From Campanula takesimana (taxonomy: Eukaryota; Streptophyta; Magnoliopsida; Asterales; Campanulaceae): DNA of 64,000 nt. The notes beneath the pieces are model-generated. The model was not told the origin of the DNA, ran no database searches, and was given only the letters and a program-made list of their open reading frames with translations. Each line of letters starts with the position of its first letter. Positions within the stretch are counted from its first letter, which is position 1. Where the stretch lies: assembly GCA_026119855.1 (NCBI GenBank), contig JAOWBW010000251.1, forward strand, positions 62,001-126,000, given 5' to 3'. The position numbers and the translations under genes are program-made. Of this stretch, positions 22,172 through 31,555 are shown one piece after another.

Positions 22172-23686
22172 TTACTCTTTAGTGCCACTCGTGCCTTCGG
22201 TCTCTTTCTTCTTGCTTTGACCACGGCGAATCTTTTTCTTGTTAGGGTTCTCGCAAAACCTCCTCTCAAAGTCACTAACCCCTTTAGCTTTGACACTAGG
22301 AGTCTCCCCATCCTTTCTTTTCCTTGAAGTCCCCGCTCCATCTCCATTAGCCATGCTCTGGCTCCTCTTCCTCTCATAGGCCATCGCCTCCTTCATCCTC
22401 AATGAACAACTAGGAGCACAGGATGCCAAAATAGTGCCCCTTAGGGTCTCTAGAGTCTGCTCCGCTTGCCCAAGTCTTTCCATAAACCAATCCAAATACT
22501 CTCGTGATAGGTAGGTGTTGTTGGGTCGTGTGATGAGAGTCCTATTGCTAAAACCGGCCTCGCCCCACATTTGAGAAAGGAGAACCGAAGCGCTATCATC
22601 CAAATGAAGTATGCCAAAAGGAAAACGGGTCCTCTCCTCATCCCAACCCTCGGGGATGGTTTGCACTAGACCGTATTGACGGAGTACTCTAGCAGGGTAG
22701 TAAAAAGTGGTCCCAGAAAATGACGGAACTTTAATCATGTGCAGTCCTACTTGCTTCTCCCTCACAGAACTAATGTACCAATGGGGCACCACCCACTTGA
22801 TGTCATCGGTTACCATCTCCGCCAAATACCTTTCCCAACCCTTGAGAGTCATGCCCTCGAACCTCTCCTCCATACCTCTAATACGGTGCATCCATGGGGC
22901 CACCGCCGAGGAAACCGCTGGCTTGTTCACTCGGAACCTTTCTTGCAACCACATGGTCAAAAGTCTATCACTGCCGCACGGCATCCCGCCATAAACCGCA
23001 AGATGAGGAATCCCACAAATGAGCTCCCCAAGGATGGCCGGTACAATGTCATGTCCCGAACGAGCCGCATTCACCATTGTCAAACATCCCTCACTAGCAC
23101 ATCCGACTTCGGAAGGGAAAAGAATAGAAGCAAATAAACACAAGGCAAGATGGTCCAAAGAACGGTCCGAGGTCACATCCGCGTGCATGAAGTGCCTTGG
23201 CATCCAAGAAAGGTCGACGTAACCACCTCTAGCATACTTACCAATGTCATCTGCGGGCACACCAAAGGTTATCAACTTGTCATGCAAAGAAATAAGATCA
23301 AAGGGCAATGCAAGTGTACCCTTCCCTTCACAACCGCAAAGCGCCTTGATGTCTTCATAAGTGGGTACCATCTCATTAAAAGAAAAGTTGAAAACATGAA
23401 GAGTGTTGTTCCAAAACTTCCCACAAGCTTGCAAGAGGTTAGTGTTGGAGTTCATGTGCAAGAATGACCAAAGACACTTGATCCCATAGCGCTTCTCAAA
23501 CTTCCTACGACAAGGACCGGATATCTTGGCAACCCACTTCTCCAAAGATGTTATGAAAGCTCCTTTTTCAAGTCTAGAAAGCCTTGCATTGTGATCCATG
23601 GCAAAAGAAGAGCAAGTTGATGATTGGAACTCAAAATTGACCAAAAGAGCTGCTGTTACGAAGTTGAATGGGACACAAACTCCCAT
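22172..23686 (-). CDS. Antisense extra ORF 1 of Ogre-A (DUF7745/plant-mobile-domain-like), unbroken
   Basis: 504 codons with no stop; start either at 23686 (MGVCVPF) or at the in-frame ATG at 23599 (MDHNARLSRL), the latter fitting relatives better. The segment FWNNTLHVFNFSFNEMVPTYEDIKALCGC (described here in parts: FWNNTLHVF, then NEMVPTYEDIKALC) resembles DUF7745 and the N-terminal part of plant mobile domain proteins. A conserved-looking core with WMPRHFMH and PHWYISSVREKQVG follows. The C terminus is strongly basic (YERKRSQS, SRKRKDG, NPNKKKIRRGQSKKK), suggesting nuclear or nucleic-acid contact. Antisense extra ORFs 3' of pol are known in the TAT lineage (Grande, Retand types). That it is intact while gag-pol of the same copy is broken is notable. 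Upstream on its own strand is a TATA-like TATAGTATTTAA at about 23690-23700 and a cluster of six palindromic words. Confidence 0.8.
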   Translation of the reverse strand: MGVCVPFNFVTAALLVNFEFQSSTCSSFAMDHNARLSRLEKGAFITSLEKWVAKISGPCRRKFEKRYGIKCLWSFLHMNSNTNLLQACGKFWNNTLHVFNFSFNEMVPTYEDIKALCGCEGKGTLALPFDLISLHDKLITFGVPADDIGKYARGGYVDLSWMPRHFMHADVTSDRSLDHLALCLFASILFPSEVGCASEGCLTMVNAARSGHDIVPAILGELICGIPHLAVYGGMPCGSDRLLTMWLQERFRVNKPAVSSAVAPWMHRIRGMEERFEGMTLKGWERYLAEMVTDDIKWVVPHWYISSVREKQVGLHMIKVPSFSGTTFYYPARVLRQYGLVQTIPEGWDEERTRFPFGILHLDDSASVLLSQMWGEAGFSNRTLITRPNNTYLSREYLDWFMERLGQAEQTLETLRGTILASCAPSCSLRMKEAMAYERKRSQSMANGDGAGTSRKRKDGETPSVKAKGVSDFERRFCENPNKKKIRRGQSKKKETEGTSGTKE

Positions 23687-23746
23687 TAAATACTATACAA
23701 CCTCCGAGTCTTGCCAGGAAAAGGAAAACCGGAGGCGGCGCAGGAC

Positions 23747-23904
23747 TTGGCCACGCGGCCACATATGCTCTTGGCCACGCGGCCGATGTTGTCCTTGGCC
23801 AGGCGGCCAACTTCGTCCTAGGCCACGCGGCCAACATTGCTCCGGGTCTTGCCATGGCCATGCGGCCAACATTGCTCCGGGCCTCGCCATGGCCATGCGG
23901 CCAA
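23747..23904 (-). promoter_or_regulatory. Six-copy palindromic word array upstream of antisense ORF 1
   Basis: Words of the form TTGGCCACGCGGCCA start at 23747, 23771, 23795, 23819, 23854 and 23889: spacing 24, 24, 24, 35, 35. Arms TGGCC/GGCCA are constant and the centre varies (ACGC, AGGC, ATGC). The array lies 50-300 bp upstream of the ORF start on its strand. Confidence 0.8.
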
Positions 23905-24178
23905 CATCGCTCCATGCAGAAATCCAGTTTGTTTCCTCCCACTCCGTAATGGATCCATGCAACTACTTACCTGCCCCGTCCCGTGGCTCATGCATTGTAT
24001 AAAATTAAGAACATTTGTAAAATAACTAGTTTGCACAAGTAGGCTCCCACAATAAAATTGCATTTTAGAAACATAATATACATACATGCATTTTGTATAT
24101 CTGTTCTATACATACATATTCCTCTGCTCTCTACTAGCTAACAGTGTAGGAAATAAAGATGAAAAGATGGCCCCCGGC

Positions 24179-26393
24179 CTAATCAGAATCCTCCTCCGTG
24201 GTGTCTCCACGCCGCGCTAAAGCTCGAGAGATACCGGTACCCGAACTCCGTCCCCGGACCGCTCGACCACCAGTGTGAGAAGAGCCCGCACCATTCGGAG
24301 ACCGTTCCCGACGCTGGGGTGACGCAACGTCATCCCTCTGACAAGTACATGAATGGTACGCCTCCCTCAGTAAGCGCATCAACACGTTCTCCCGCCGGGC
24401 TGAACGGATATATGCCTCCCGAGTCACCTGAAAGGGAAGCCAAGGCAATGATTATAATGCAGAAAGAAATAAGTGTGTGCAAACATGACTAATATAAAAC
24501 ACAAAGCCGTACCCCAGCATCGGGCGGAGGAATGAATGTCTCCTCAACAAGATCTGCATCGGTCGGCTCCAAGCTAAGATCCACCTCCCGGCCGCCCCTC
24601 ATCACTCTCACGCTACTCGAGCGAAGGGGCATGTCAACCAAAGGCCTACTCCTACCTACATACCGGGCCGAGCTCGATCCCTCTCCCGATAGCATCCTAG
24701 CCCGAACCTGAGGGCTGATCAACCGAGTCCGCACATAGCCGGCGTAGTCGTCACTCCCTCTGTAATGCTCTGCCGGAGTGGGAGCCAAGAAAGTCGCCAA
24801 CCTCGCGGGATGGAGCATATCCCGAGGAGGGTCATAAGGAGCCCACGGTAACGCACCAGCCCTGTGCTGACGAACCACCCTCTCTCCGAGATACATGGCC
24901 TCCCCGGTGAGACCCACAAGCAGAACCCTAGAAGCGGTCAACTCCACTACATAAGGACCCATCGAAACCTCATTGGCCGGACTCCATGGGTAAAATCTAA
25001 CCCCGACAGGCTCAGACATCGCGAACACCCTCCTCAGATCAGCAGCGTCCACCGTCTTCCTGTCCCGGTTTCTGCGGGGAGGAGCCCTGTTGCCCTTGCA
25101 CCAATACGACATGATGGGAACAACCTTGTTGGCGCTCATCACCAACTGAAAAGGGGCGACACCGAATATCTCGTACACCCAAGCCTGTGCATATAATGTG
25201 AGAAACATTTCAGACCAAAAGATAGAGCAGAAATCTCAACAATGTGAAAAGAAGAGCAGTCAAGAGCATACCTCAAAGGCGAACTGAAACCCGTCAAAGG
25301 CCGACGAGCTAGCCCTCGAGCAATGGTCCAATGCCCGGTAAATCTTAGTCAAACCGGCTCCACCTCAAGAAATCCCACCGACTTGGTCCAAGTCCACCAA
25401 AGCCCCTAACAGTGAGTACCGGCAGACAGTAGCCCCACTGGGAAACAAGATCTCTGAAAAGCTGTACCATAAAAACAGCCGGACCAAACAATCCAAATCA
25501 TACTCCCCCTACCAAAGGCCTCAATAGCCACCTCCACCAAACGGTTTACTTTCCCGGCCTCCACTCCATAACCCTTGACACCTCCTCCCAGATCAGTGTC
25601 GACTCCCAACAGAGCCTGCCTATAGTCCTGCCGCTCCACCAAGCTCTCATCAAAAGGCAAAGGGGTAGTAGTAAACCTCAACCCCGTGATAGCCGTGAAA
25701 TCCGTCGGCGTGACGGTAATCTCTCCCCAACTGAAGTGGAAGGTATGGGTGGTGTCCCACCAGAACTCCCTGCACACCTCTATCACCGCTGCCACCTTTA
25801 GGGTGCCCCCAACCATGCGGACACTGTCAAAGAATGGGCCAAACCCCATAGCCTCGATCCGAGCACGCAAACCGCCCGGTCCCTCCGGCAGAGACACCCA
25901 CAGTTTGCCCACAGTCACTGTGGACCCACGAGCCTTGATCCTCTGTAGGTAAACACATCACAGGTATGTTACCATTCTAGCAATTTACAATTCTAGCAAT
26001 TTAAATTCTAGCAATCCATTATTCTGGCATTTCATACTATGTATAAAACATGCAAATGTGCGAGAAGGAGAGGAGTGAAAATTCGAAATTTACCTCTCGC
26101 GTCTCCGGAATCCCCATCGACCAATGACGCTCAGAGTCGATGTAAAAATCGTAATCTTGGTCAAATGTAGACCGCAGCAAATTATCGCGATAATTTCGAG
26201 TCGCCGCTCGTGGTCTCAAACCGCCCCGTGGAATCAAGGGCGCCGCTTCAAAGCCTGCTCCTGGGTCAGCCCCGACATTTCCCTCGCCCTGAGCATCACC
26301 GTGCCCCTCTCCTTGTTGCTCTTGTTGTGGAAGCATATACCCACCTTGGCCCGGAAAATCCCTGAATAACGCCTCATTGATCCAATCTGCCAT
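24179..26393 (-). pseudogene. Antisense extra gene 2 of Ogre-A: four-exon plant-mobile-domain gene with one stop and one frameshift
   Basis: Predicted exons on the minus strand: 26393-26094 (MADWINEALF, 100 codons), 25942-25272, 25184-24513, 24427-24179 (stop TAG). All junctions are GT..AG and phase 0: GAG|GTAAAT, CTACAG|AGG, GAG|GTATGC, GCACAG|GCT, GGG|GTACGG, TTTCAG|GTG. Exon 2 carries the plant mobile domain: VGKLWVSLPEG, FWWDTTHTFHFSWGEITVTP, then LFPSGATVCRYSLLGALVDL in a shifted frame. Exon 3 starts AWVYEIFGVA. A frameshift near 25490 and a TGA in place of Trp near 25390 break exon 2. About 630 residues if whole. Plant mobile domain proteins occur both as host genes and as passengers in Mutator and TAT elements; function unresolved. 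A CT-rich leader lies at 26410-26530 and three palindromic words upstream at 26580-26713. Confidence 0.75.
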
Positions 26394-26579
26394 AGCTTCA
26401 AGAAATATGTGAAATGAAGTCTTCAAAATTATCAAAACCTGAGCTTTCTCTCTCTAAAAACTCAATTTTTTGTCTCTCTAACTCGTCAACAATGGAGGAA
26501 GGAAGAAGAAGAAAGAAGAAAGAAGGAGAAGAGGGAGGGTTTCTGGTGATGTGACTAAGGAGTCAGCCCGATGGCGACC

Positions 26580-26713
26580 TTGGCCACGCGGCCACTTATG
26601 CGCTAGCAATCCCAGCCGTCGGATCAGCGATCCACGTGAAGGAGATCTGACCACTCAGCGGTCTTGGCCACGCGGCCACTCTTGCAATTCAGTGACTTTG
26701 GCCACGCGGCCAA
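26580..26713 (-). promoter_or_regulatory. Three-copy palindromic word cluster upstream of antisense gene 2
   Basis: TTGGCCACGCGGCCA type words start at 26580, 26664 and 26698. They lie about 50-180 bp upstream of the CT-rich leader of the antisense plant-mobile-domain gene, mirroring the LTR and ORF 1 arrangement. Confidence 0.75.
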
Positions 26714-26864
26714 CCTTGTCCCTTCAGATGAAATTCCATTTTTGCCCTTGATCTTTTCCCTTTAATTCATCTTAAATGCCCTTAGCACTACTTTGACTGA
26801 TATTCGTTACCTTTGGGTACGGGAAGCCCCTTAAAATTTCCATTCTTCACCGAATATTTGCTTA

Positions 26865-27207
26865 GGATTCGTATGGTTGTAGAGACTTCGGCGCCTCTAT
26901 GACATACGCATCCTAGATAGATCGGGATTGGCAGAAGCCTCGGCATTTCTGTTTGCGAGAGATCCAGCATCTATTATTAGGATTTGCATGATTGTAGAGA
27001 CTTCGGCGCCTCTATGACATACGTATCCTCGATCGATCGTGGTTGGTAGAAGCCTCGGCGTTTCTGTTTGCGAGAGATCCGGCATCTATTATTAGGATTT
27101 TCATGATCGTAGAGACTTCGGCGCCTCTATGACATACGTATCCTTGATCGATCGTGGTTGGCAGAAGCCTCGGCGTTTCTGTTCGCGAGAGATCCAGCAT
27201 CTATTAC
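26865..27207 (+). repeat. 115-bp tandem repeat, about three copies, before the Ogre-A 3' LTR
   Basis: The anchor GCGCCTCTATGACATACG occurs at 26891, 27006 and 27121, a period of exactly 115 bp; a partial unit precedes the first. Tandem arrays just upstream of the 3' LTR are known for Ogre-type elements as a source of satellite DNA. Confidence 0.88.
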
Positions 27208-27727
27208 TTTAGCGCAATCGGCAGGAACCCTGGCGATCCTGGTTGCATTTACCATTCCATCTCGGGATTATTTAGACAACGTAGTCTTTATTTTTCCCAA
27301 ATAGCTTCATCGCTTACGAATGATCGTTCTTCATACAAGATAGTATCCGTAGGTTTATTATCCACAGCAGAAGTCCGATGTCTCGTCTTTCCCCAATATC
27401 TCTGAACTACGACCGGCTTGATTCCTTGGAAAATACGTAGGAAACCTGAAAAGGTCCAGCCACCCGACCGACGCGGTCATCTCTCATCCCCAGCAGGTGT
27501 ATTTTCCCCAGCAGAAGACGTTGCTCCCCATCAGAGGACAGTCCTTCCCAATTTCCCCATCAGATTTGAACTACGTTTGGCTTGATTCCCCCGCGGATAC
27601 GTAGGTCGCCTGTCAAGGTTCAGCCGTTCCCTTACCTTTCATCTGTTTTGAAACTCATGTTTCAGACGGATCCTTCTTTTATCGTCGACCCCACATTGCC
27701 TTGCAAGAAGCGTCGCCGAGGGGCTAC
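27208..27727 (+). other. 3' untranslated end of Ogre-A: two hairpin B copies and polypurine tract
   Basis: GAACTACG at 27404 pairs with ATACGTAGG at 27433-27441, and GAACTACG at 27568 pairs with ATACGTAGG ending 27605. Several CCCCAGCAG/CCCCATCAG words lie between them. GAGGGGCTAC (27718-27727) is the polypurine tract directly before the LTR. Confidence 0.7.
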
Positions 27728-28840
27728 TGTTAGTACCCGACCTGAAAATGAGTTTATTAGGACTTTCCCAAAAGTACAAGGACTTTATAAGAATTAGAAA
27801 CCTTGCAAAGACTTGTCCCGGATTCCCGAAATATCTCATTTATGACAAAATCTATCAAAATAGGTAATAAATGGTTTCCTTAAAACCATGCGGAAACCCT
27901 AGCTTAAGAATCAAGTCAGCCAGCAGAATTGGCCACGCGGCCAACCTTGCTACGCGTCGACCTTGGCCACGCGGCCACTCTTGTCGCCGTCTTCAGTCAT
28001 GGCCAGGCAGCCAACTTTGCGCCGGATGATCTGGACCGTCAGATCTTCCCCTCAGTTTACTATATAAACCAATCCCATGCTATTGGTTTAAGGGGGATTT
28101 GGAGAGCTCTAAGTCCGAATTTTGGAGTTCTTAAACACAATTTTCCCCCTAATTAAGCATTCAAACACTCAAGAAGATCCAAGGTTTATTTCTTGCCAAC
28201 ATTGGTAAGTTTTCTAACTTTTTCTTCATGTTCTTGCATCATTTTTTATGTAGATCTTTTATATTCATGTTCTTACATGTTTATTCATAGTTTCTTCATA
28301 TTACTTGCATGTTCATTCATATGTTCATAATATGTTCTTCATATATTCATCGTGTTCATAGATTAAAACCTTATTTATGCTATATTTAAGGTTTCGATCT
28401 TCATAATTACATGTTATTTCATAGCCGATGATGATCTAGGGTTCATCAACCCAAGGATGATCTAGGAACTACTCCTAAACCCTAATCTTTAGGTAATTCC
28501 CCCCTCATTATGCATGATCCCGATTCTTCTGCCTATTCTAATTCTCTGCGAACTACGCTGACCTGAGCTTCTCACATTGAGAGGAACGTAGGCCTAACAC
28601 ATTCATCATGATAGAAAGACCGATCAATTCGGGCAATAGGAGTGATAACGTTCAATATTCTTCTCTTGTTGTAATTTGACCCCCGAACCCACTAAAAATG
28701 CTTTTTTCAATGTTTTGGCTTTAATTAAAACGGCGTGGCGACTCTCATAATTTTAGTGTCGTTAAGAATATTCCTTTTGTAAATAAAAATAATCACAAGA
28801 TACTTCCCATGCGTCGCTTCATCGGAAAGGGGTATTCACA
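27728..28840 (+). repeat. 3' LTR of Ogre-A
   Basis: Same sequence as 13810-14958 with some 15-20 visible substitutions and a ~36-bp deletion near 28593. The palindromic words recur at 27929, 27963 and 27999, TATA at 28061-28068, the hairpin at 28550-28592 and TGGCGACTCT at 28736-28745. Confidence 0.93.
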
Positions 28841-28841
28841 C

Positions 28842-29504
28842 TACACTCCTTCTGATGAACCGCCCTCTTCAATTCCTTCCTATCCAATTCTACCCCTTTA
28901 TGCTACAACCGCCGATTTAATAGATGCGGTTAGGAATATTCAAGTTCATCAGCAAACCGCCACTTCTCGGTTTGACACTCATCTCCTCACTTTACAAACT
29001 GATCTTGATGCCATTAAGGGGGAGAGAGTGACTGAGAGATTTGATGATAGATCAAGACAACAACAACTTGATGAGAGATTGAACTTCATTTTGGAAAATC
29101 AACTGGCTCTTCAAGATCTTGTCAGAACCAATAATGATCTTTGCAACTTAAAGTTTCAAGCCGTTGATGCATCACTTCAATCTGTTGTTGAGAAACTTGA
29201 CATTCTGGCCCAGCATGCGCTTGATTCTTCTGAGCTGATCCTGCATAGAACCGGGAAACTTGTCAAGCAAGCCACTGCAATTGAATTAAAGATTGATGAA
29301 CCGACTGAAGTTCGGCTTCATGCAGCTGACTTTGTTTTTGAAACCGCACGTGGATCCGGTTCTAGAAATATTGATCAAACCGCCCCTGCTGTTGATGCTC
29401 AAGTTGCAGAAGAACAAGCTACTCAAGACGCTCAAACCGTTCAGAACCAAGCCGCAGATGATACTGCTGCTGCAAGGGGTTCTATTGCAGATGAAGTAGA
29501 CTAG
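28842..29504 (+). CDS. SIRE extra ORF, C-terminal part beyond the Ogre-A insertion
   Basis: 220 codons ending in TAG at 29504, in frame with the sequence interrupted at 13805 once Ogre-A and one copy of its target duplication (CTATA/CTACA) are ignored. It starts with a Pro/Ser stretch, then has a long predicted helix with heptad-like spacing of hydrophobic residues (about 28915-29290), suggesting a coiled coil and self-association. It ends in an Ala/Gln-rich acidic tail. The clean frame on both sides suggests the ORF was intact when Ogre-A landed. No known domain was recognised in this part. Confidence 0.75.
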   Translation, partial: YTPSDEPPSSIPSYPILPLYATTADLIDAVRNIQVHQQTATSRFDTHLLTLQTDLDAIKGERVTERFDDRSRQQQLDERLNFILENQLALQDLVRTNNDLCNLKFQAVDASLQSVVEKLDILAQHALDSSELILHRTGKLVKQATAIELKIDEPTEVRLHAADFVFETARGSGSRNIDQTAPAVDAQVAEEQATQDAQTVQNQAADDTAAARGSIADEVD

Positions 29505-29972
29505 ATTTCATTTCTTAGTCTTTCTTTTTGATGTCTCTTGTAATTCATACATTGTAAGTTACTATCCTTTATGATTGAATTATAATGAGAATGACTGCAT
29601 AGCATTCTGTTTCCAAAACTTTGTTTATTCAAACTGCTTGTTTGTGAAACAATGCTTGTATTTCTTAAAACCTCATGCACTACATTCATCATGAAGATAC
29701 TTTTAAGTGCATTGTGTTTTAAACATTCAGTTTAAACATGCATTTCTGATCCTCAAAATCATATCATCTTATATGCATCTGAATGTATTTCTTTTCAATA
29801 TTTTATTCATTTCCTTTGTTTTTGATAGATTAGAAATATATGATCTAGCATAGTGTGTGCATTGACTTGGGACATGCAATTTCATGAAATTTATTTCGGA
29901 CATATTCTTACCAAGTACAATGTTTTGCTATTATCATAGTGTGGTAATGGCATCAATCAAATAGGGGGAAAT
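29505..29972 (+). other. SIRE 3' non-coding region and polypurine tract
   Basis: AT-rich, no frame of note. AATAGGGGGAAAT (29960-29972) lies directly before the LTR start TGTAAGG and is the likely polypurine tract. Confidence 0.7.
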
Positions 29973-31434
29973 TGTAAGGATTCATTGTTAGTACACCCAC
30001 CTTAATTTGATTGATCCATGCCATGTGTCTTTTTATGGACTTTAGGACCGCATGTAATGAAGTTCTACTTCAATTTTTAGATAAGTCCATTTCTAGATTT
30101 TTTATTGTCTAGGCTGAGTATAGTTCGGTTGTATCTTTAGCGGTTTAGTTCTTCAAACCGTCATCTTGAGACCGCCAGCATGGAGTCCTTCAGTTTTCAT
30201 CAAACTGCAGTTTGCATGTTTGATGAAACCGCCCATCAAGATCATTCTTCAAACCGCCCCTATGCTTGGTGAAACCGCAGAGCAGTTATTTAAGAGATAA
30301 AGATATGTCATTTATTCCTTAGACAAATATTCCCTTTTTGACCGTAAAAAGATGTTGTTATGTCATGTCAAAATAACTCTAAGTTAACTTGGAGTTTCTG
30401 CAAGGAATATCGGTTTGTCTATCAGTTTGAATTGTTTACCGTTAGTCCTTTCTGCAACAAAGGACAATTGTCAGGTAGTGGTGCAACAACTACCTAGGAC
30501 TACACGACAAAACCAAGGACGAAAATGACAGCTCAACCAATGGGATTTCGACAGCACTGTACCCTTCAGATTTGATTCAAATCTTTACCCAATGGTCATA
30601 AGGGTGCTCTGCCTATAAATAGCCTCCATTATTCAACAATGAAGGTTGCTGAGCTTCAAGAGATTCATTCCCAAGTATTCAAGTTTGCTTTGAAGATTTA
30701 AACCCAGATATTCATATCTTCAAACCATCTCCATTGCAAACCCAGTTCTTCATCAAAGCTTCAAGCCTAACAACCGTTCGTAATTAGCCTTTACACCGAA
30801 AGAATTCCATTTGCTCAACCATCATTTAGATACTTAGAGCATTTGATTTCTTTTCACACACACACCTGATTTATATGATCACATAGATTATATACTTCGA
30901 AAACACCGGTTGTTATTATAGCTTAGGTTAGACTTATTGTTTAGAGTTTAGATTCATCTTGTAAAACCTCCTCTAAATTAATACAAGTCTCATAGCTATT
31001 AGAAAATCCTAGACTAACCATCTAGGTAGAGGACGTAGTTCATTTAAGAACGAACCTCTTCAATTTGTGTGTTTGATCTTTATTTTCTGTCTTGATATTT
31101 ATCTTTCTTGTTTGTGGTCTTGAACTTGTTTCCTTATACGAAATGACTTGAAAGATGAATTGTGTTTTCCTTTAAACTTTAAGTTTAACTATTCTGTTGC
31201 ATCATAGTGTTTTCTCAACCCGAGTCAAACCTCCCAACTCTTTAACTAACATATTTGGCCAAACCGTAAACTCCGCTGTGCATTTTATCAGTTCGGTTCT
31301 TGTGCTTTGAACCGCAGTTGGCCAAACTGATAAGTACTCGGTTGATTTTAAGGGTATTTTCAAAAAGTTTCGGACCACTATTCACCCCCCCCCCTCTAGC
31401 GGTTCTATACCCTTGTTGCCCTCTGGGACCAACA
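29973..31434 (+). repeat. SIRE 3' LTR, about 1462 bp
   Basis: Starts TGTAAGG after the polypurine tract and ends GGGACCAACA; TG..CA ends. The TATA box CTATAAATAG lies at 30613-30622. AAACCG/CGGTTT words are dense at about 30046-30280, upstream of TATA. A C-run and CTCTAGCGGTTC precede the end. The partner LTR is outside the window, so the ends rest on tract position and on the gypsy frame that resumes at 31435. Confidence 0.8.
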
Positions 31435-31555
31435 GATACTCTCAAAGATATGTGTGTAAAGCAAGGTTATATGCGCTTCTTAGGGAGGAGCAAAGTGAAG
31501 ATGAAAATGTTGAGATAGAGGAAGAATGTGAGATTTTAGTGCACGCGCTAATTGG
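31435..31555 (+). pseudogene. Gypsy-B gag-protease linker fragment
   Basis: Open frame reading CKARLYALLREEQ and then VHALIG, matching the linker of Reina/CRM-type gypsy elements (usually followed by a short spacer and IDSGATHNF). Cut on the left by the SIRE LTR and on the right by the Gypsy-C solo LTR. Confidence 0.7.

Larger units (their letters stand above)
13810..28840 (+). mobile_element. Ogre-A: TAT/Ogre-type Ty3/gypsy element, 15.0 kb, defective
   Basis: Flanked by direct LTRs (13810-14958 and 27728-28840) that start TGTTAGTACCC and end GGGGTATTCACA, with imperfect 5-bp target duplication CTATA/CTACA. Primer site TGGCGACTCTGCTGGGGA, GAGGGGCTAC polypurine tract, large size, gag with CxYHxxxGHxxxxC knuckles, a protease followed by a G-patch-like segment, 3' tandem repeats and antisense extra genes together identify the TAT/Ogre lineage. 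Gag carries frameshifts, the RT catalytic core is deleted, and no RNase H or integrase was found, so mobilisation would need help. It sits in the SIRE extra ORF. Confidence 0.92.
8007..31434 (+). mobile_element. SIRE: Sirevirus-like Ty1/copia element, 5' part outside the window, carrying two nested insertions
   Basis: Order of parts: C-terminal RT/RNase H of a copia pol, a second promoter, an extra ORF downstream of pol, a polypurine tract and a 3' LTR. An ORF placed 3' of pol is the hallmark of Sireviruses (SIRE/Maximus). Gypsy-A split its pol at 8007 and Ogre-A split its extra ORF at 13810-28840. Its 3' LTR ends GGGACCAACA at 31434 inside a gypsy gag-pro linker (Gypsy-B). AAACCG/CGGTTT words are conspicuous throughout coding and non-coding parts. 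Confidence 0.88.

Noticed and set aside
23631..23962. Overlapping frames with AAWPRA-type repeats on both strands
   Set aside because: They are translations of the six palindromic words in several frames.
31370..31400. C-run near the SIRE LTR end as a regulatory signal
   Set aside because: Could be a simple homopolymer; nothing else supports a function.
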